Source of the DNA: a virus
IMG/VR virus record: IMGVR_UViG_3300024518_002051
Span: 1 to 36,062 of that record
Length of the DNA stretch: 36,062 nucleotides
Reading direction: 5' to 3' (one strand)
Below are positions 17,299 to 24,766 of the stretch, piece after piece. How positions within the stretch are numbered: the stretch's first letter is position 1; every line of letters starts with the position of its first letter. The notes below the pieces were generated by a model. It saw nothing but the letters and a program-made list of their open reading frames with translations, had not been told where the DNA came from and made no database searches. The position numbers and the translations under genes were made by a program.

Positions 17299-19916
17299 TT
17301 CAGGTCATCCACGTTCCGGACATCTTCGCGACGGTCGATCGATCTCTCGTGTCGTCGGCGCCGCCCGGCGGGCTGATCTCGAGCTACGCGCCGACGGGCT
17401 TCGACTGCGACGCGAACGTCGTTCACGTCAACGGCTGTCGAGTCTTCGACGACGGCGAGCTCGGCGCCGGCGATCGCGTCGCCTTCGTCGAGATCCCGGC
17501 CGGACCGCTCGTCGCCGTCGCTCCGCTTCTGATAACGACGGTCGCTCTCACGGCCGGGCAGTTCGCGATGTCCGTCGGGCAGAACTTCGCGCCCGGCGTG
17601 ACGCCCGAGATCGAGCGCGAGCGCGAGGCCGGCTCGCCGTCGCGAGGCTTCAACGGCATCAACAATACTCGCGGCGCTGGATACGTTCTGTCGCGAGCTT
17701 ACGGCGAGCATCGAACCGGCGGGCAGATCTTCGATGAGTTCGAGCGGCCGATCGTCGGCGCCGGCGAAGCCGAGCTCGGGCAAACCGTCATCGAGCGGAA
17801 CGATCTCGCGGCCGGCTCGAAGAGCACGGTCTTTCGTCGGATCGCGATCGCCGGCGGCTCGAATGGCGGCGTCTCGGATGTTCAGTTCGACGACATCGGG
17901 ATCGACGACATCCGAGGCGTAACGACGTGGTCGAAGACGGGCGCGCTCACGGACGGCGGCGACAAGCAAGCGCCGCCGGCGTTCGACAAAGCCGGCATCA
18001 TCAACCCGGTCGATCTCGACGTCGACTTCGGCTCGCCGGTCGAGTTCACGACGCTCGGCGATGTCGATCAAGTCGAGATGATTCTTCGCCTTCCCGACGG
18101 GCTTTGGATTCGCGAATACGGCATCGTTCACGGCTGGGCTTTCGAGATCCGCATCGAGTACAAGGAAGATCACGCGAGCGCTAGCTACAAGACGCTGACG
18201 GGCGCCGACATCCGCATCCGCGAGCGAGCGATTCAGCCGCTCGAGTATCGCGTGAATTTTCCTCAGCTCGCTCGAGCGCCCTACAAGTTCCGCGTCACTC
18301 GCGTGACGACGGATCTCTTCCCGCCGCCGGCGCCGGCCGTCGGCGCGGCGCATCAGCGTTCGGCGTTCAAGGTGAAAGAGCTCGTCGAATACACCATCGA
18401 TCGGCGATCGCATCCCGGCGTCTGCGAGCTCGCCGTCGAACACGCCATCACGGACATCGATACTCAGCTCGTCCCGTCGCGGATCACGTCGCTACTTCGC
18501 GGCGCCGACGACGTTCGCGTTTACTCGGACGTCTCGACGTACGTCGAAGAGTGGACCGCTAACCCGGCTTGGTGCTGCGCCGACTTCATCGCAAATGAAG
18601 ACTGGGGAACGGGCCGGCTCTTCAGCTACGCCGACATCGACATCGCGTCGTTTCTTGAGTGGGCTCAGTATTGCGACGAGCTCGTCGACGACGGGAAGGA
18701 TGGGCTCGAGGTCCGATGCCGATACGACTTCGTTCAGGACATCCAGGAAGACGCGCAAGTGATCCGGAACCGGATCGCGTTCTGTGGCGACGCTTGGGTC
18801 GTTCTGTCGGGCGGCAAGTGGCGCGCCGTGATCGATCGCGCCGAAGCGTCCGTCGACATCTTCAACGACTCGAACATCGAACCGGGCTCGCTCAGTTACG
18901 GATACGTTCCGAGGCTCGAGCGAGCGAACGAGCTTCTCGGACACTTCGCGAATCTCGAGCTGAACTATGCTCGCGACTCGCTTCCGATCGCCGACGACAT
19001 CGCGATCGCCGCCGGCGCGAAGCCGGTCGAGGATGAAGTTCAATGCTTCGGGATGACGCGGCCGAGTCAGGTCGCGAGGACTTGTCGCCGGCTCGTTCGG
19101 GCGAACCGTCTCAGCGATCGCCGGCTTAGCTTCAAGTGCGGGCTCGAAGCGCTCTCGCTCACGGCGGGATCGGTGTTTAGCTTCGCGTCGCGATGGGCTG
19201 GCGTTGGTCTCGACGGCGGCCGCGTCGTCGAGCTCGGCGCCGGCGGCCGTCGACTCGTTCTCGACGGCTTCGTCGAGCTCGAGTCGGGCTCGACGTATGA
19301 AGTCATCATTCGCCACACTGCGACGAATAACCGTCAGACGAAGACGATCACGACGCCGGCGGGAAGGACTGAGACGATCGACGTCGGCTCGGACTGGGCG
19401 GAAGAGCTGAAGACGGGCGATCTCTATTCGGTCGGCAAGATCGGCGGCTCGACGCAGAAGTTCCGATGCGTCTCGATCGACGTCAACGAAGATCGCGTCG
19501 CGTCGGTCGAAGCGCGCCGATACTCAGATGCGATCTACACCGAGACGCCGCTCTCGGTTCCCGTCTCGACGCCGCTCACGAATGTGATCTCGCCGAGCTC
19601 GGTTCCGCCGGCCGCGATCGAGCTCACGCTTCTCGAGCACGAGCCCGAGAATTCCGCCGGCGACACTGTGAAGGCGATCGCTTGCGGATGGAACTCACCG
19701 ATCGGCGGAACGCCATCGCGTTGGGATGTCTACTACCGTCTCGAGGTCGGCGAAGAGACTTGGATTCTCGCCGGCTCGCCGACGGTTCGCGGCTTCGACA
19801 TCATGCCGGTCAAGCAAGGGCTCGAGTATCGCGTCGCCGTCGTCGCCGTCGGCCCGTCCGGGAACGCTCTTTCGATCGACGACTCGGCGCAAGAAACCAT
19901 CACCATCTCGGCGTAG
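17295..19916 (+). CDS. Tail tip/host-specificity protein, lambda gpJ-like with gpI-like N-terminus
   Basis: An 873-aa central tip protein, GTG start inside a GTGA overlap. Residues about 38-75 look like a beta-grasp (ThiS/gpI-like) domain (NVVHVNGCRVFDD...GDRVAFVEIPAG). A hydrophobic helix (LVAVAPLLITTVALTAGQFA) follows, so gpI and gpJ functions seem joined. The gpJ core shows GYVLSRAYGEHRTGGQIFDE and the characteristic EEWTANPAWCCADFI...WGTGRL block. The C-terminal ~100 residues form a fibronectin III-like domain (PSRWDVYYRLEVGEETWILA). It is shorter than lambda gpJ (1132 aa). Confidence 0.9.
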   Translation: MIQVIHVPDIFATVDRSLVSSAPPGGLISSYAPTGFDCDANVVHVNGCRVFDDGELGAGDRVAFVEIPAGPLVAVAPLLITTVALTAGQFAMSVGQNFAPGVTPEIEREREAGSPSRGFNGINNTRGAGYVLSRAYGEHRTGGQIFDEFERPIVGAGEAELGQTVIERNDLAAGSKSTVFRRIAIAGGSNGGVSDVQFDDIGIDDIRGVTTWSKTGALTDGGDKQAPPAFDKAGIINPVDLDVDFGSPVEFTTLGDVDQVEMILRLPDGLWIREYGIVHGWAFEIRIEYKEDHASASYKTLTGADIRIRERAIQPLEYRVNFPQLARAPYKFRVTRVTTDLFPPPAPAVGAAHQRSAFKVKELVEYTIDRRSHPGVCELAVEHAITDIDTQLVPSRITSLLRGADDVRVYSDVSTYVEEWTANPAWCCADFIANEDWGTGRLFSYADIDIASFLEWAQYCDELVDDGKDGLEVRCRYDFVQDIQEDAQVIRNRIAFCGDAWVVLSGGKWRAVIDRAEASVDIFNDSNIEPGSLSYGYVPRLERANELLGHFANLELNYARDSLPIADDIAIAAGAKPVEDEVQCFGMTRPSQVARTCRRLVRANRLSDRRLSFKCGLEALSLTAGSVFSFASRWAGVGLDGGRVVELGAGGRRLVLDGFVELESGSTYEVIIRHTATNNRQTKTITTPAGRTETIDVGSDWAEELKTGDLYSVGKIGGSTQKFRCVSIDVNEDRVASVEARRYSDAIYTETPLSVPVSTPLTNVISPSSVPPAAIELTLLEHEPENSAGDTVKAIACGWNSPIGGTPSRWDVYYRLEVGEETWILAGSPTVRGFDIMPVKQGLEYRVAVVAVGPSGNALSIDDSAQETITISA

Positions 19917-19924
19917 GTGCAACC

Positions 19925-21979
19925 ATGAGAAACTACGGAAACTTCGGCGAAGGGACTCTCGCCACCGGCATCAACGCCGGGCAGGGAACTTGCACGCTCA
20001 CCAACATCGCCGACTTGAATCTTCCCGCGACGCCGACGAACTTTTGGGCGGTCATCTACGACGATCAGTACCACGAGCGGCAAGCCGAGCCCGAAGGCGT
20101 CGGCCCCGGCGGCGACGTCGACGCCGAGATTGTCGAATGCTACGGCGTCTCGGGCGACGTGCTGACGATCCGCCGAGGGCAACAGGGAACGACGCCGGTC
20201 TCTCACTCGAACCCGTCGAACACGTATCGCGTCCGGATCATCTGGACGGCGACGGATTCGCAGCGATCGCAGCCGCGAGTAGATCTTCGAGACTTCGACG
20301 CCGATCCGACGGGAACGAACCCGTCGACGTCGGCGATCGACACGGCGATGACGCAAGCGGACGCAGCCGGGCTCGAGCTCTTCGCGCCGGCGGGAACCTA
20401 CATCGTCGGGGCGATATCGATGGCGGCCGGGCTCGACGCTCGCTTTCAAGGTCAGGGCGACGGCCGAACCATCTTCAAGGTCGAGGATTCGACGAACGCC
20501 GCGATGTTCGGCGGCGGCTCGGGCGACATCATCACGAGGCTTCAGTTCCGCGACTTGACGCTCGACGGCAACGCGGCGAACCAAGCGACGCACGACACAA
20601 GCGTTCTCTATGCGAACTTCAACCGCTTCGTCGCCGAGCGATGCTCGTTCATCAATTCGAAGCGCGCCGCCTATCGGCAATACGATCTCCAGTCGAAAGC
20701 GGAGTTTCACGGATGCCGGTTCTCGGGCGGCGCCGTTCACACCGGCGTCGGCGGCGAGGACACTCTCTACATCTTCGCGAATCAGTCGGCCGTTCTGGCG
20801 ACGCCGCCCGAGCTCATCGTGAACGACTGCGAGCTCGTCGGCGGCGTGACGGCCGGCGCCGGTCGCGGGACGGGCGGCGTTACCGTGAACGGGATCGTCG
20901 ACGGCGCGAACGTCAAGCTCACCGTCATCGACGGGCTCTTCGATCGGCTCGGATACAACGCGGCCGGGAACGTCTCGAGCGCGATTCACGTCTACATGTT
21001 CGGCGATGGAACTCGCGTCATCCGTCCGCGCTGTCGGCGCAACGTGAACGGCCCGATCCGAATCCAGAAGTCGACCGACGTTCGGATCGTCGACGCGGAC
21101 GTCGAAGGCGAAGACGCAAACTTCGCCGCCGGCGGCTCGGCGATCGAAGTCTCGGGACGCTCGGCGACGGGCGGCGCTCAGATCGACAAGATGCAAACGG
21201 TTCGCGGCTGTCACGTTCGCGGAATCCCGTCGGCGCTTTACGGCGTCTACGTCCAGGGCGACGACACCGGCGAGCAGCATCACGCCGCCGTCGAAGGAAA
21301 CACCATCGACGGAACCGAGCGCGGCATCGCCGTGCTCTTCGGCGGCCGCTCGGTCCGCGTCGGCCGGAACAACGTCGAGAACTTGACAGGCGTCGCCGCC
21401 GGCGACGAGAGCATCGTCGTCTCGGATCTCGAAGACGGGATGCTCGTCGACGTCTCGGAGAACTATCTCCGAAACTGCCCCGGCCGAATCCGCATCAACG
21501 TCGAAGGGACGAAGCGCGAGGCTCACGTCGTCGCGAAGGGGAACGTCTCGGACGACTGCGCGTCGACGACGCTCGGCGGATGCATCGACGTCGACAACGT
21601 CGCGAGCTTCACGCACGAAGGGAACCGATGTCCGAACCTTCCGGCGTCGGCCGTCGAGATCGAGGTCTCGAACATTACCGAGGCGGCGCAAGAGATCGCC
21701 GGCGGCGAGCTCACCGTCGCTTCGTGGTACGGCGCAAGAGCGATTCAGATCGAAGTCGAAGGCGCGTCGGGGACCGATCTTCTCCACACCATCAACGGGG
21801 GATGCGAAGGACAGATCGTCATCCTGTATACGACGGATGACGTTCGCGACGTCACGGTTCAAGACGGCGTTGGGAACTTCAACACGGTCGGGAATCGAGG
21901 GCTGAACTTGACGAGCTACCGCATCGCGCTTCAGAAGATCGGCGCGACGTGGTTCGAACTTTCTTACGCTGCGAACTAG
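19925..21979 (+). CDS. Tailspike, right-handed beta-helix (pectate-lyase-like) protein
   Basis: A 684-aa protein directly after the gpJ-like gene. An N-terminal ~110 residues (NFGEGTLATGINAGQGTCTL...RRGQQGTTPVSHSN) resemble the particle-attachment domain found at the start of phage tailspikes. Then VDLRDFDADPTGTNPSTSAI, the usual entry of pectate-lyase-like helices (gDG..DdT.Ai), is followed by many short beta-strand rungs with N, D and G turns (RFVAERCSFINSK, AAVEGNTIDGTERGIAV). Such spikes bind or cut host polysaccharides. Active-site residues cannot be assigned by eye. ATG 19925 follows the previous stop by eight bases, with TAGGTG as weak ribosome site. Confidence 0.85.
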   Translation: MRNYGNFGEGTLATGINAGQGTCTLTNIADLNLPATPTNFWAVIYDDQYHERQAEPEGVGPGGDVDAEIVECYGVSGDVLTIRRGQQGTTPVSHSNPSNTYRVRIIWTATDSQRSQPRVDLRDFDADPTGTNPSTSAIDTAMTQADAAGLELFAPAGTYIVGAISMAAGLDARFQGQGDGRTIFKVEDSTNAAMFGGGSGDIITRLQFRDLTLDGNAANQATHDTSVLYANFNRFVAERCSFINSKRAAYRQYDLQSKAEFHGCRFSGGAVHTGVGGEDTLYIFANQSAVLATPPELIVNDCELVGGVTAGAGRGTGGVTVNGIVDGANVKLTVIDGLFDRLGYNAAGNVSSAIHVYMFGDGTRVIRPRCRRNVNGPIRIQKSTDVRIVDADVEGEDANFAAGGSAIEVSGRSATGGAQIDKMQTVRGCHVRGIPSALYGVYVQGDDTGEQHHAAVEGNTIDGTERGIAVLFGGRSVRVGRNNVENLTGVAAGDESIVVSDLEDGMLVDVSENYLRNCPGRIRINVEGTKREAHVVAKGNVSDDCASTTLGGCIDVDNVASFTHEGNRCPNLPASAVEIEVSNITEAAQEIAGGELTVASWYGARAIQIEVEGASGTDLLHTINGGCEGQIVILYTTDDVRDVTVQDGVGNFNTVGNRGLNLTSYRIALQKIGATWFELSYAAN

Positions 21980-22027
21980 ACGTTGGCCAAACGAAAGCGA
22001 GCCCGATCGACGGGCGAGGAACTCGAG

Positions 22028-22321
22028 ATGAGCATGAAGCGGATGACGACAATCGGCGCCGCGATCCTGACGCTCGTCGGCGCCGCCGGCTCGGCCGGCG
22101 CTTGGCTTCACTCTGAAGTCTTTCTTCCGAGCGTCGTGAAGGTGGCCGTCGACGAGAGTCACGCGAAGATGATCGACGCGATCCGAGCTCACGAGGGGCG
22201 TCCCCACACGGGCGCCGTCACGGCTCACGAGCTCGAGCTCGTGATTCAGGCGATCGACCGAGTCGAGCGGAACATCGGCGCGAGGATGTCGACGCTCGAG
22301 CGCGCCGTCTTGTCGAAATAG
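22028..22321 (+). CDS. Small membrane-anchored protein
   Basis: A 97-aa protein with an N-terminal signal-anchor/transmembrane segment (TTIGAAILTLVGAAGSAGAW, about residues 6-26) and a periplasmic-type helical remainder (ELELVIQAIDRVERNIGARM). I chose ATG 22028, seven bases after GAGGA (22016-22020). A TTG at 21983 would add 15 residues. It is the last gene before a strong terminator. Size and topology suit a holin- or spanin-like lysis accessory, but no family is recognised, so this is inference. Confidence 0.7.
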   Translation: MSMKRMTTIGAAILTLVGAAGSAGAWLHSEVFLPSVVKVAVDESHAKMIDAIRAHEGRPHTGAVTAHELELVIQAIDRVERNIGARMSTLERAVLSK

Positions 22322-22341
22322 AATCCGAGCTCGGCTCGGAG

Positions 22342-22384
22342 CGGCGTCGCTCGGTTCTCGGCTTTACGGGCGGCGCCGTTTTTT
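22342..22384 (+). terminator. Rho-independent terminator closing the structural operon
   Basis: Left arm CGGCGTCGCTC (22342-22352) pairs with GGGCGGCGCCG (22368-22378) over 11 positions, two of them G-U. The loop is 15 bases, and TTTTTT follows directly (22379-22384). It lies 21 bases after the stop of the small membrane-protein gene and should stop late transcription. Confidence 0.85.
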
Positions 22385-22389
22385 CGTCT

Positions 22390-22545
22390 GCTCGAGGTGG
22401 ACGGGATTCCGCCGGCGATCGCGGCCGTCGTCCACCGGCTCGACGAAGCCGCCGAGCTCGGGCGCTCGAGCACGGCTCGAGGTGGACGAGATTCCGCTCG
22501 AGCTCGACGAGCTCGCCCAGGGCGACGACGAGCTCGGGCGAAAAG
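22390..22545. repeat. Repeat-containing spacer between two terminators
   Basis: A 23-bp direct repeat (GCTCGAGGTGGACG, then G/A GATTCCGC) occurs at 22390-22412 and 22475-22497, 85 bases apart with one mismatch. GGTGGACG (22396-22403) also pairs with CGTCCACC (22429-22436). A copy of the dispersed CGAGCTCGCCCAGGGCGACG element lies at about 22507-22537. No convincing gene is seen. Regulatory or recombinational roles are possible but not shown. Confidence 0.6.
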
Positions 22546-22580
22546 AAAGACGCCGCTCCGAGGAATCGAGCGGCGTCTTT
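22546..22580. terminator. Bidirectional terminator, perfect 13-bp stem
   Basis: AAAGACGCCGCTC (22546-22558) and GAGCGGCGTCTTT (22568-22580) are exact reverse complements with a nine-base loop. A-rich sequence precedes and T-rich ends follow, so it can terminate in both directions. It lies in the gene-free region between late and early modules. Confidence 0.8.
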
Positions 22581-22776
22581 CGTGGTTCGGTGGGTCTCGG
22601 CGCGAAGAGAAGGGAAGGACCGGATTCCCGGCGCCGGCCGGAAGCTACCGTGATTGGGCGCTCGAGTCAACGCTGAGACGGCTCAGGAGCGCCGTCACGG
22701 GCCGCGAGCTCGCCGAGGTCTGAGACGTCGCGTCCGCGATCGCCGGCCGAGAGCGGCGACGTCAGAGCATGAAAAC

Positions 22777-22801
22777 GGGCGCTCGTGGCATTCGAGCGCC
22801 C
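22777..22801 (-). terminator. Hairpin, 9-bp perfect stem, terminator-like on the minus strand
   Basis: GGGCGCTCG (22777-22785) and CGAGCGCCC (22793-22801) form a perfect stem with a seven-base loop. On the minus strand the stem is followed by GTTTTC, which suits a weak terminator of leftward transcription. No leftward gene is recognised, so it might instead end a short leftward RNA or protect the DNA/RNA structure. Confidence 0.5.
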
Positions 22802-22857
22802 AGGGAAGAACGGATTCGCAAACCGGCCCGAGAATCCTACCACGACGGCCCCGTCGG

Positions 22858-22924
22858 TTCCGTGACGCTTCCGTGACGCTTCCGTGACGGCGCTCGCTGC
22901 GACCGTCTCACGGCGCCGTCACGG
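22858..22924. repeat. 11-bp iteron-like tandem repeat with adjoining inverted repeat
   Basis: TTCCGTGACGC repeats three times without gap (22858-22868, 22869-22879, 22880-22890, the last ending in G). The third copy overlaps CCGTGACGGCGC (22882-22893), whose exact reverse complement is at 22913-22924. The same 12-mer GCGCCGTCACGG also occurs at 22689-22700. Such phased sites are typical of repressor, replication or excision protein binding. Function is inference. Confidence 0.65.
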
Positions 22925-22966
22925 CGCCCGATAACGCCGGAGTGTCCGCTCGAGTCGGCGCCAGTC

Positions 22967-22995
22967 TTGACGGGTCGCGTCGAGCCCGGTACTCT
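22967..22995 (+). promoter_or_regulatory. Sigma70-like promoter for the early operon
   Basis: TTGACG (22967-22972, five of six matches to the -35 consensus) and TACTCT (22990-22995) are separated by 17 bases. The start point would fall near 23002, at the edge of an 18-bp palindrome. It precedes the HTH gene by about 70 bases. The -10 match is weak, so activation may be needed. Confidence 0.6.
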
Positions 22996-23001
22996 GCCGA
23001 C

Positions 23002-23019
23002 GTTCGGGTCGACCCGAAC
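23002..23019. promoter_or_regulatory. Operator-like 18-bp perfect palindrome
   Basis: GTTCGGGTCGACCCGAAC is a perfect inverted repeat placed at the predicted transcription start of the early operon. A dimeric repressor bound here would block initiation. I noticed no second copy. The palindrome is seen directly; the operator role is inferred from its placement. Confidence 0.65.
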
Positions 23020-23072
23020 AGGGCGGCAAACGGCCGCGAGAATATTCCGAGGCCCCATTCACGAGGACGACG

Positions 23073-23399
23073 ATGGGACACGAAACGAAGGCGCCGGCGG
23101 CGACGTCGGCAGAGAAAGCCGTTCTGACGGAAGCCGAAGCGGCGGCGCTTCTCGGCGTCTCGACGAAGACGCTTCAGCGCGCTCGAGGTCTGCCGGAAGG
23201 CGAGCAGCTTCCGAGCTTCACCGTCGGCACGGGCGGCCGCTCGATCCGCTATCGACGCGACGCGCTTCTGACGTGGTTCGGCGCCGGCGACGGCGAGGCC
23301 GCCGCCGCGATCGACGAGCTCGAGACGGCCGGCCGAGATCCGGTCGGCGCCGAGCGTCTCGGATCGTTCGATCCCGTCGCCGAAGAACCCAGCGAGTAA
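23073..23399 (+). CDS. Excisionase/MerR-type helix-turn-helix DNA-binding protein
   Basis: A 108-aa protein, first gene of the early operon. Residues about 18-65 (LTEAEAAALLGVSTKTLQRA, then RSIRYRRDALLTWF) match the HTH_17/excisionase-type winged helix: helix-turn-helix, wing with R-x-R-Y, and terminal helix. The remainder is acidic. GAGGAC precedes ATG 23073. It may regulate this operon, or act in replication or excision. No integrase is present in the window to support excision. Confidence 0.8.
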   Translation: MGHETKAPAATSAEKAVLTEAEAAALLGVSTKTLQRARGLPEGEQLPSFTVGTGGRSIRYRRDALLTWFGAGDGEAAAAIDELETAGRDPVGAERLGSFDPVAEEPSE

Positions 23400-23409
23400 G
23401 GGTCGGGTT

Positions 23410-23784
23410 ATGGCGAACGACGAGCCCGTTCAGCAAGTCTTCGGCTTCATCTCACCGGCGCTCGAGCCGGGCGATGGACGCTCGGCCGGCGAGCGCGATC
23501 GCGACGAAGGACGCGGCAAGGCGGCGGCGAAGCGGCCCGAGCTTCTCGCGGAAGCTCGGCGCCGCGTCATCGAGATGGCTCGTCTTCGAGAGAGTCGGAC
23601 GGCGACGGCCGACGACGTTCACAAGCTGATGGTCGGCTCGCGTTGGGGCGAAGCGGAGCTCTCGGGCGTGATGGGCTCGGTCTTCAGCGATGGCAATTGG
23701 GACGACACGGGCGAACGAGTGCGGAGCTCGCGCCGGAAGCGGAAGGCCGGCGAGGTCCGAGTCTGGAAACTGAAAGAGCCGTGA
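23410..23784 (+). CDS. Hypothetical phage protein, possibly winged-helix
   Basis: A 124-aa protein. The first ~45 residues are charged and probably disordered. The rest (TATADDVHKLMVGSRWGEAE, LSGVMGSVFSDGNWDDTGER and the ending EVRVWKLKEP) forms a compact alpha/beta pattern like small phage DNA-binding proteins with a short wHTH. It follows the HTH gene by ten bases. No specific family is recognised; a role in replication is suggested only by the neighbours. Confidence 0.7.
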   Translation: MANDEPVQQVFGFISPALEPGDGRSAGERDRDEGRGKAAAKRPELLAEARRRVIEMARLRESRTATADDVHKLMVGSRWGEAELSGVMGSVFSDGNWDDTGERVRSSRRKRKAGEVRVWKLKEP

Positions 23785-23862
23785 TCGAGCGGCGCGGCGT
23801 TGGCATCGCCGTGCGATCGCGGAAGGTGGACGGCCGCAAGGCCGAGAAGGGAAGAACGGAAG

Positions 23863-24273
23863 ATGACGAAGCGGAAGGCGGACAATCCGTCGACGGCGCT
23901 CAGCGTCTTTCCGTGGTTCGTCGAGCGGTTCGCGAGATCGCCCGTCGTCCGCGAGATGGACGGATTTGAGCGCGGCGTCTACTTGCTTCTGCTCGGCGAA
24001 GAGTGGACACGCCAAGGGAAGGGACTACCGCCCGAAGAATGGAAGCTTCAGGCGGCGGCGAATCTCTCGCCGGAACAATGGGCGAGCGTTCGCGAGTCGA
24101 TCCTCGCGGCGTTCTCTGTCGCCGACGGGGAGAACGGGATGGAAGTCGGGCGGCTCTACCATCCGACGTGCGAAGCCGAGATCAGAACGGCGATCACCAA
24201 TCGAGACTCGGCTCGTAAGAACGGCGCGAAGGGCGGCCGTCCGAAGAGCAAGAAAGGCGAAGCCGATGAATGA
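23863..24273 (+). CDS. DUF1376-like phage replication-associated protein
   Basis: 136 aa from ATG 23863; an upstream ATG (23800) gives an Arg-rich leader I reject. The DUF1376 signature is visible: SVFPWFVERFARSPVVREMD, then GFERGVYLLLLGEEWTRQGK, LPPEEWKLQAAANLSPEQWA and VRESILAAFSV. A cluster RKNGAKGGRPKSKK follows near the end, the usual link to a longer Asn/Pro/Ser-rich tail in these proteins. Here the gene stops soon after, and a comparable NP-repeat and Ser-run sequence appears 500 bases downstream. Such proteins sit at the replication-initiation position in phages. The next gene overlaps by eight bases. Confidence 0.82.
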   Translation: MTKRKADNPSTALSVFPWFVERFARSPVVREMDGFERGVYLLLLGEEWTRQGKGLPPEEWKLQAAANLSPEQWASVRESILAAFSVADGENGMEVGRLYHPTCEAEIRTAITNRDSARKNGAKGGRPKSKKGEADE

Positions 24274-24766
24274 ACCCGAAGATCGGAACCGATACGACGT
24301 CGCGGTCCGAACGTCCCAGTCGATCGAGGGGCTCGCGGGAGAGATACACACTCTCGCCGAGCAACGGGTCGAGCACGGCGAAGAGCTCGTCGCTCACTCG
24401 ATCATCGTCGAAGACGATCACGCAAACCGCCGTCGGCGGTTCTCGGCGATCTGCTCGTTCGCGCCGCTCGAGCTCGAGCTCGACGACGCCGTCTCGGAGC
24501 TCGTGATGCTCGGCAAGGTGATGGCGGATCTCGGCGATCGCGGCCGTCTGATTCTCTCGCTCGATCTCTCGGCGGCGGGCGGCTCGACGTTCACGTTCAC
24601 GCCGAGGCGGCTCGATCTCGATACGGGCGCCTTCGAGCTCGACGAAGCGAACGCGTCGACGGGCGGCGGCTTGACGCTCGTTCAGATCGTCGAGCAGCTC
24701 GAGCAGCTCGAGCGCGTCGCGGCGCTGGGCGAGAGCGACGAGCCCGACGAGAGGCTCGAAGGCTGA
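24266..24766 (+). CDS. Hypothetical protein in the replication region
   Basis: A 166-aa acidic protein overlapping the DUF1376 gene end by eight bases and ending in a TGATG overlap. It has two helical segments and a strand-rich middle (RGRLILSLDLSAAGGSTFTF, then LVQIVEQLEQLERVAALGES). The C-terminal half looks folded. It separates the DUF1376-like domain from sequence that resembles its usual tail, so it could be an inserted gene. No family recognised. Confidence 0.7.
   Translation: MNEPEDRNRYDVAVRTSQSIEGLAGEIHTLAEQRVEHGEELVAHSIIVEDDHANRRRRFSAICSFAPLELELDDAVSELVMLGKVMADLGDRGRLILSLDLSAAGGSTFTFTPRRLDLDTGAFELDEANASTGGGLTLVQIVEQLEQLERVAALGESDEPDERLEG

Noticed and set aside
22397-22723. Plus-strand frames in the region between the operons
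   Set aside because: They run through both arms of a perfect terminator and an Arg-rich shadow composition, with no ribosome site.
23831-23844. CGGCC-GCAA-GGCCG hairpin before the DUF1376-like gene
   Set aside because: A five-pair stem with a GNRA-type loop is too small to stand out in GC-rich DNA.
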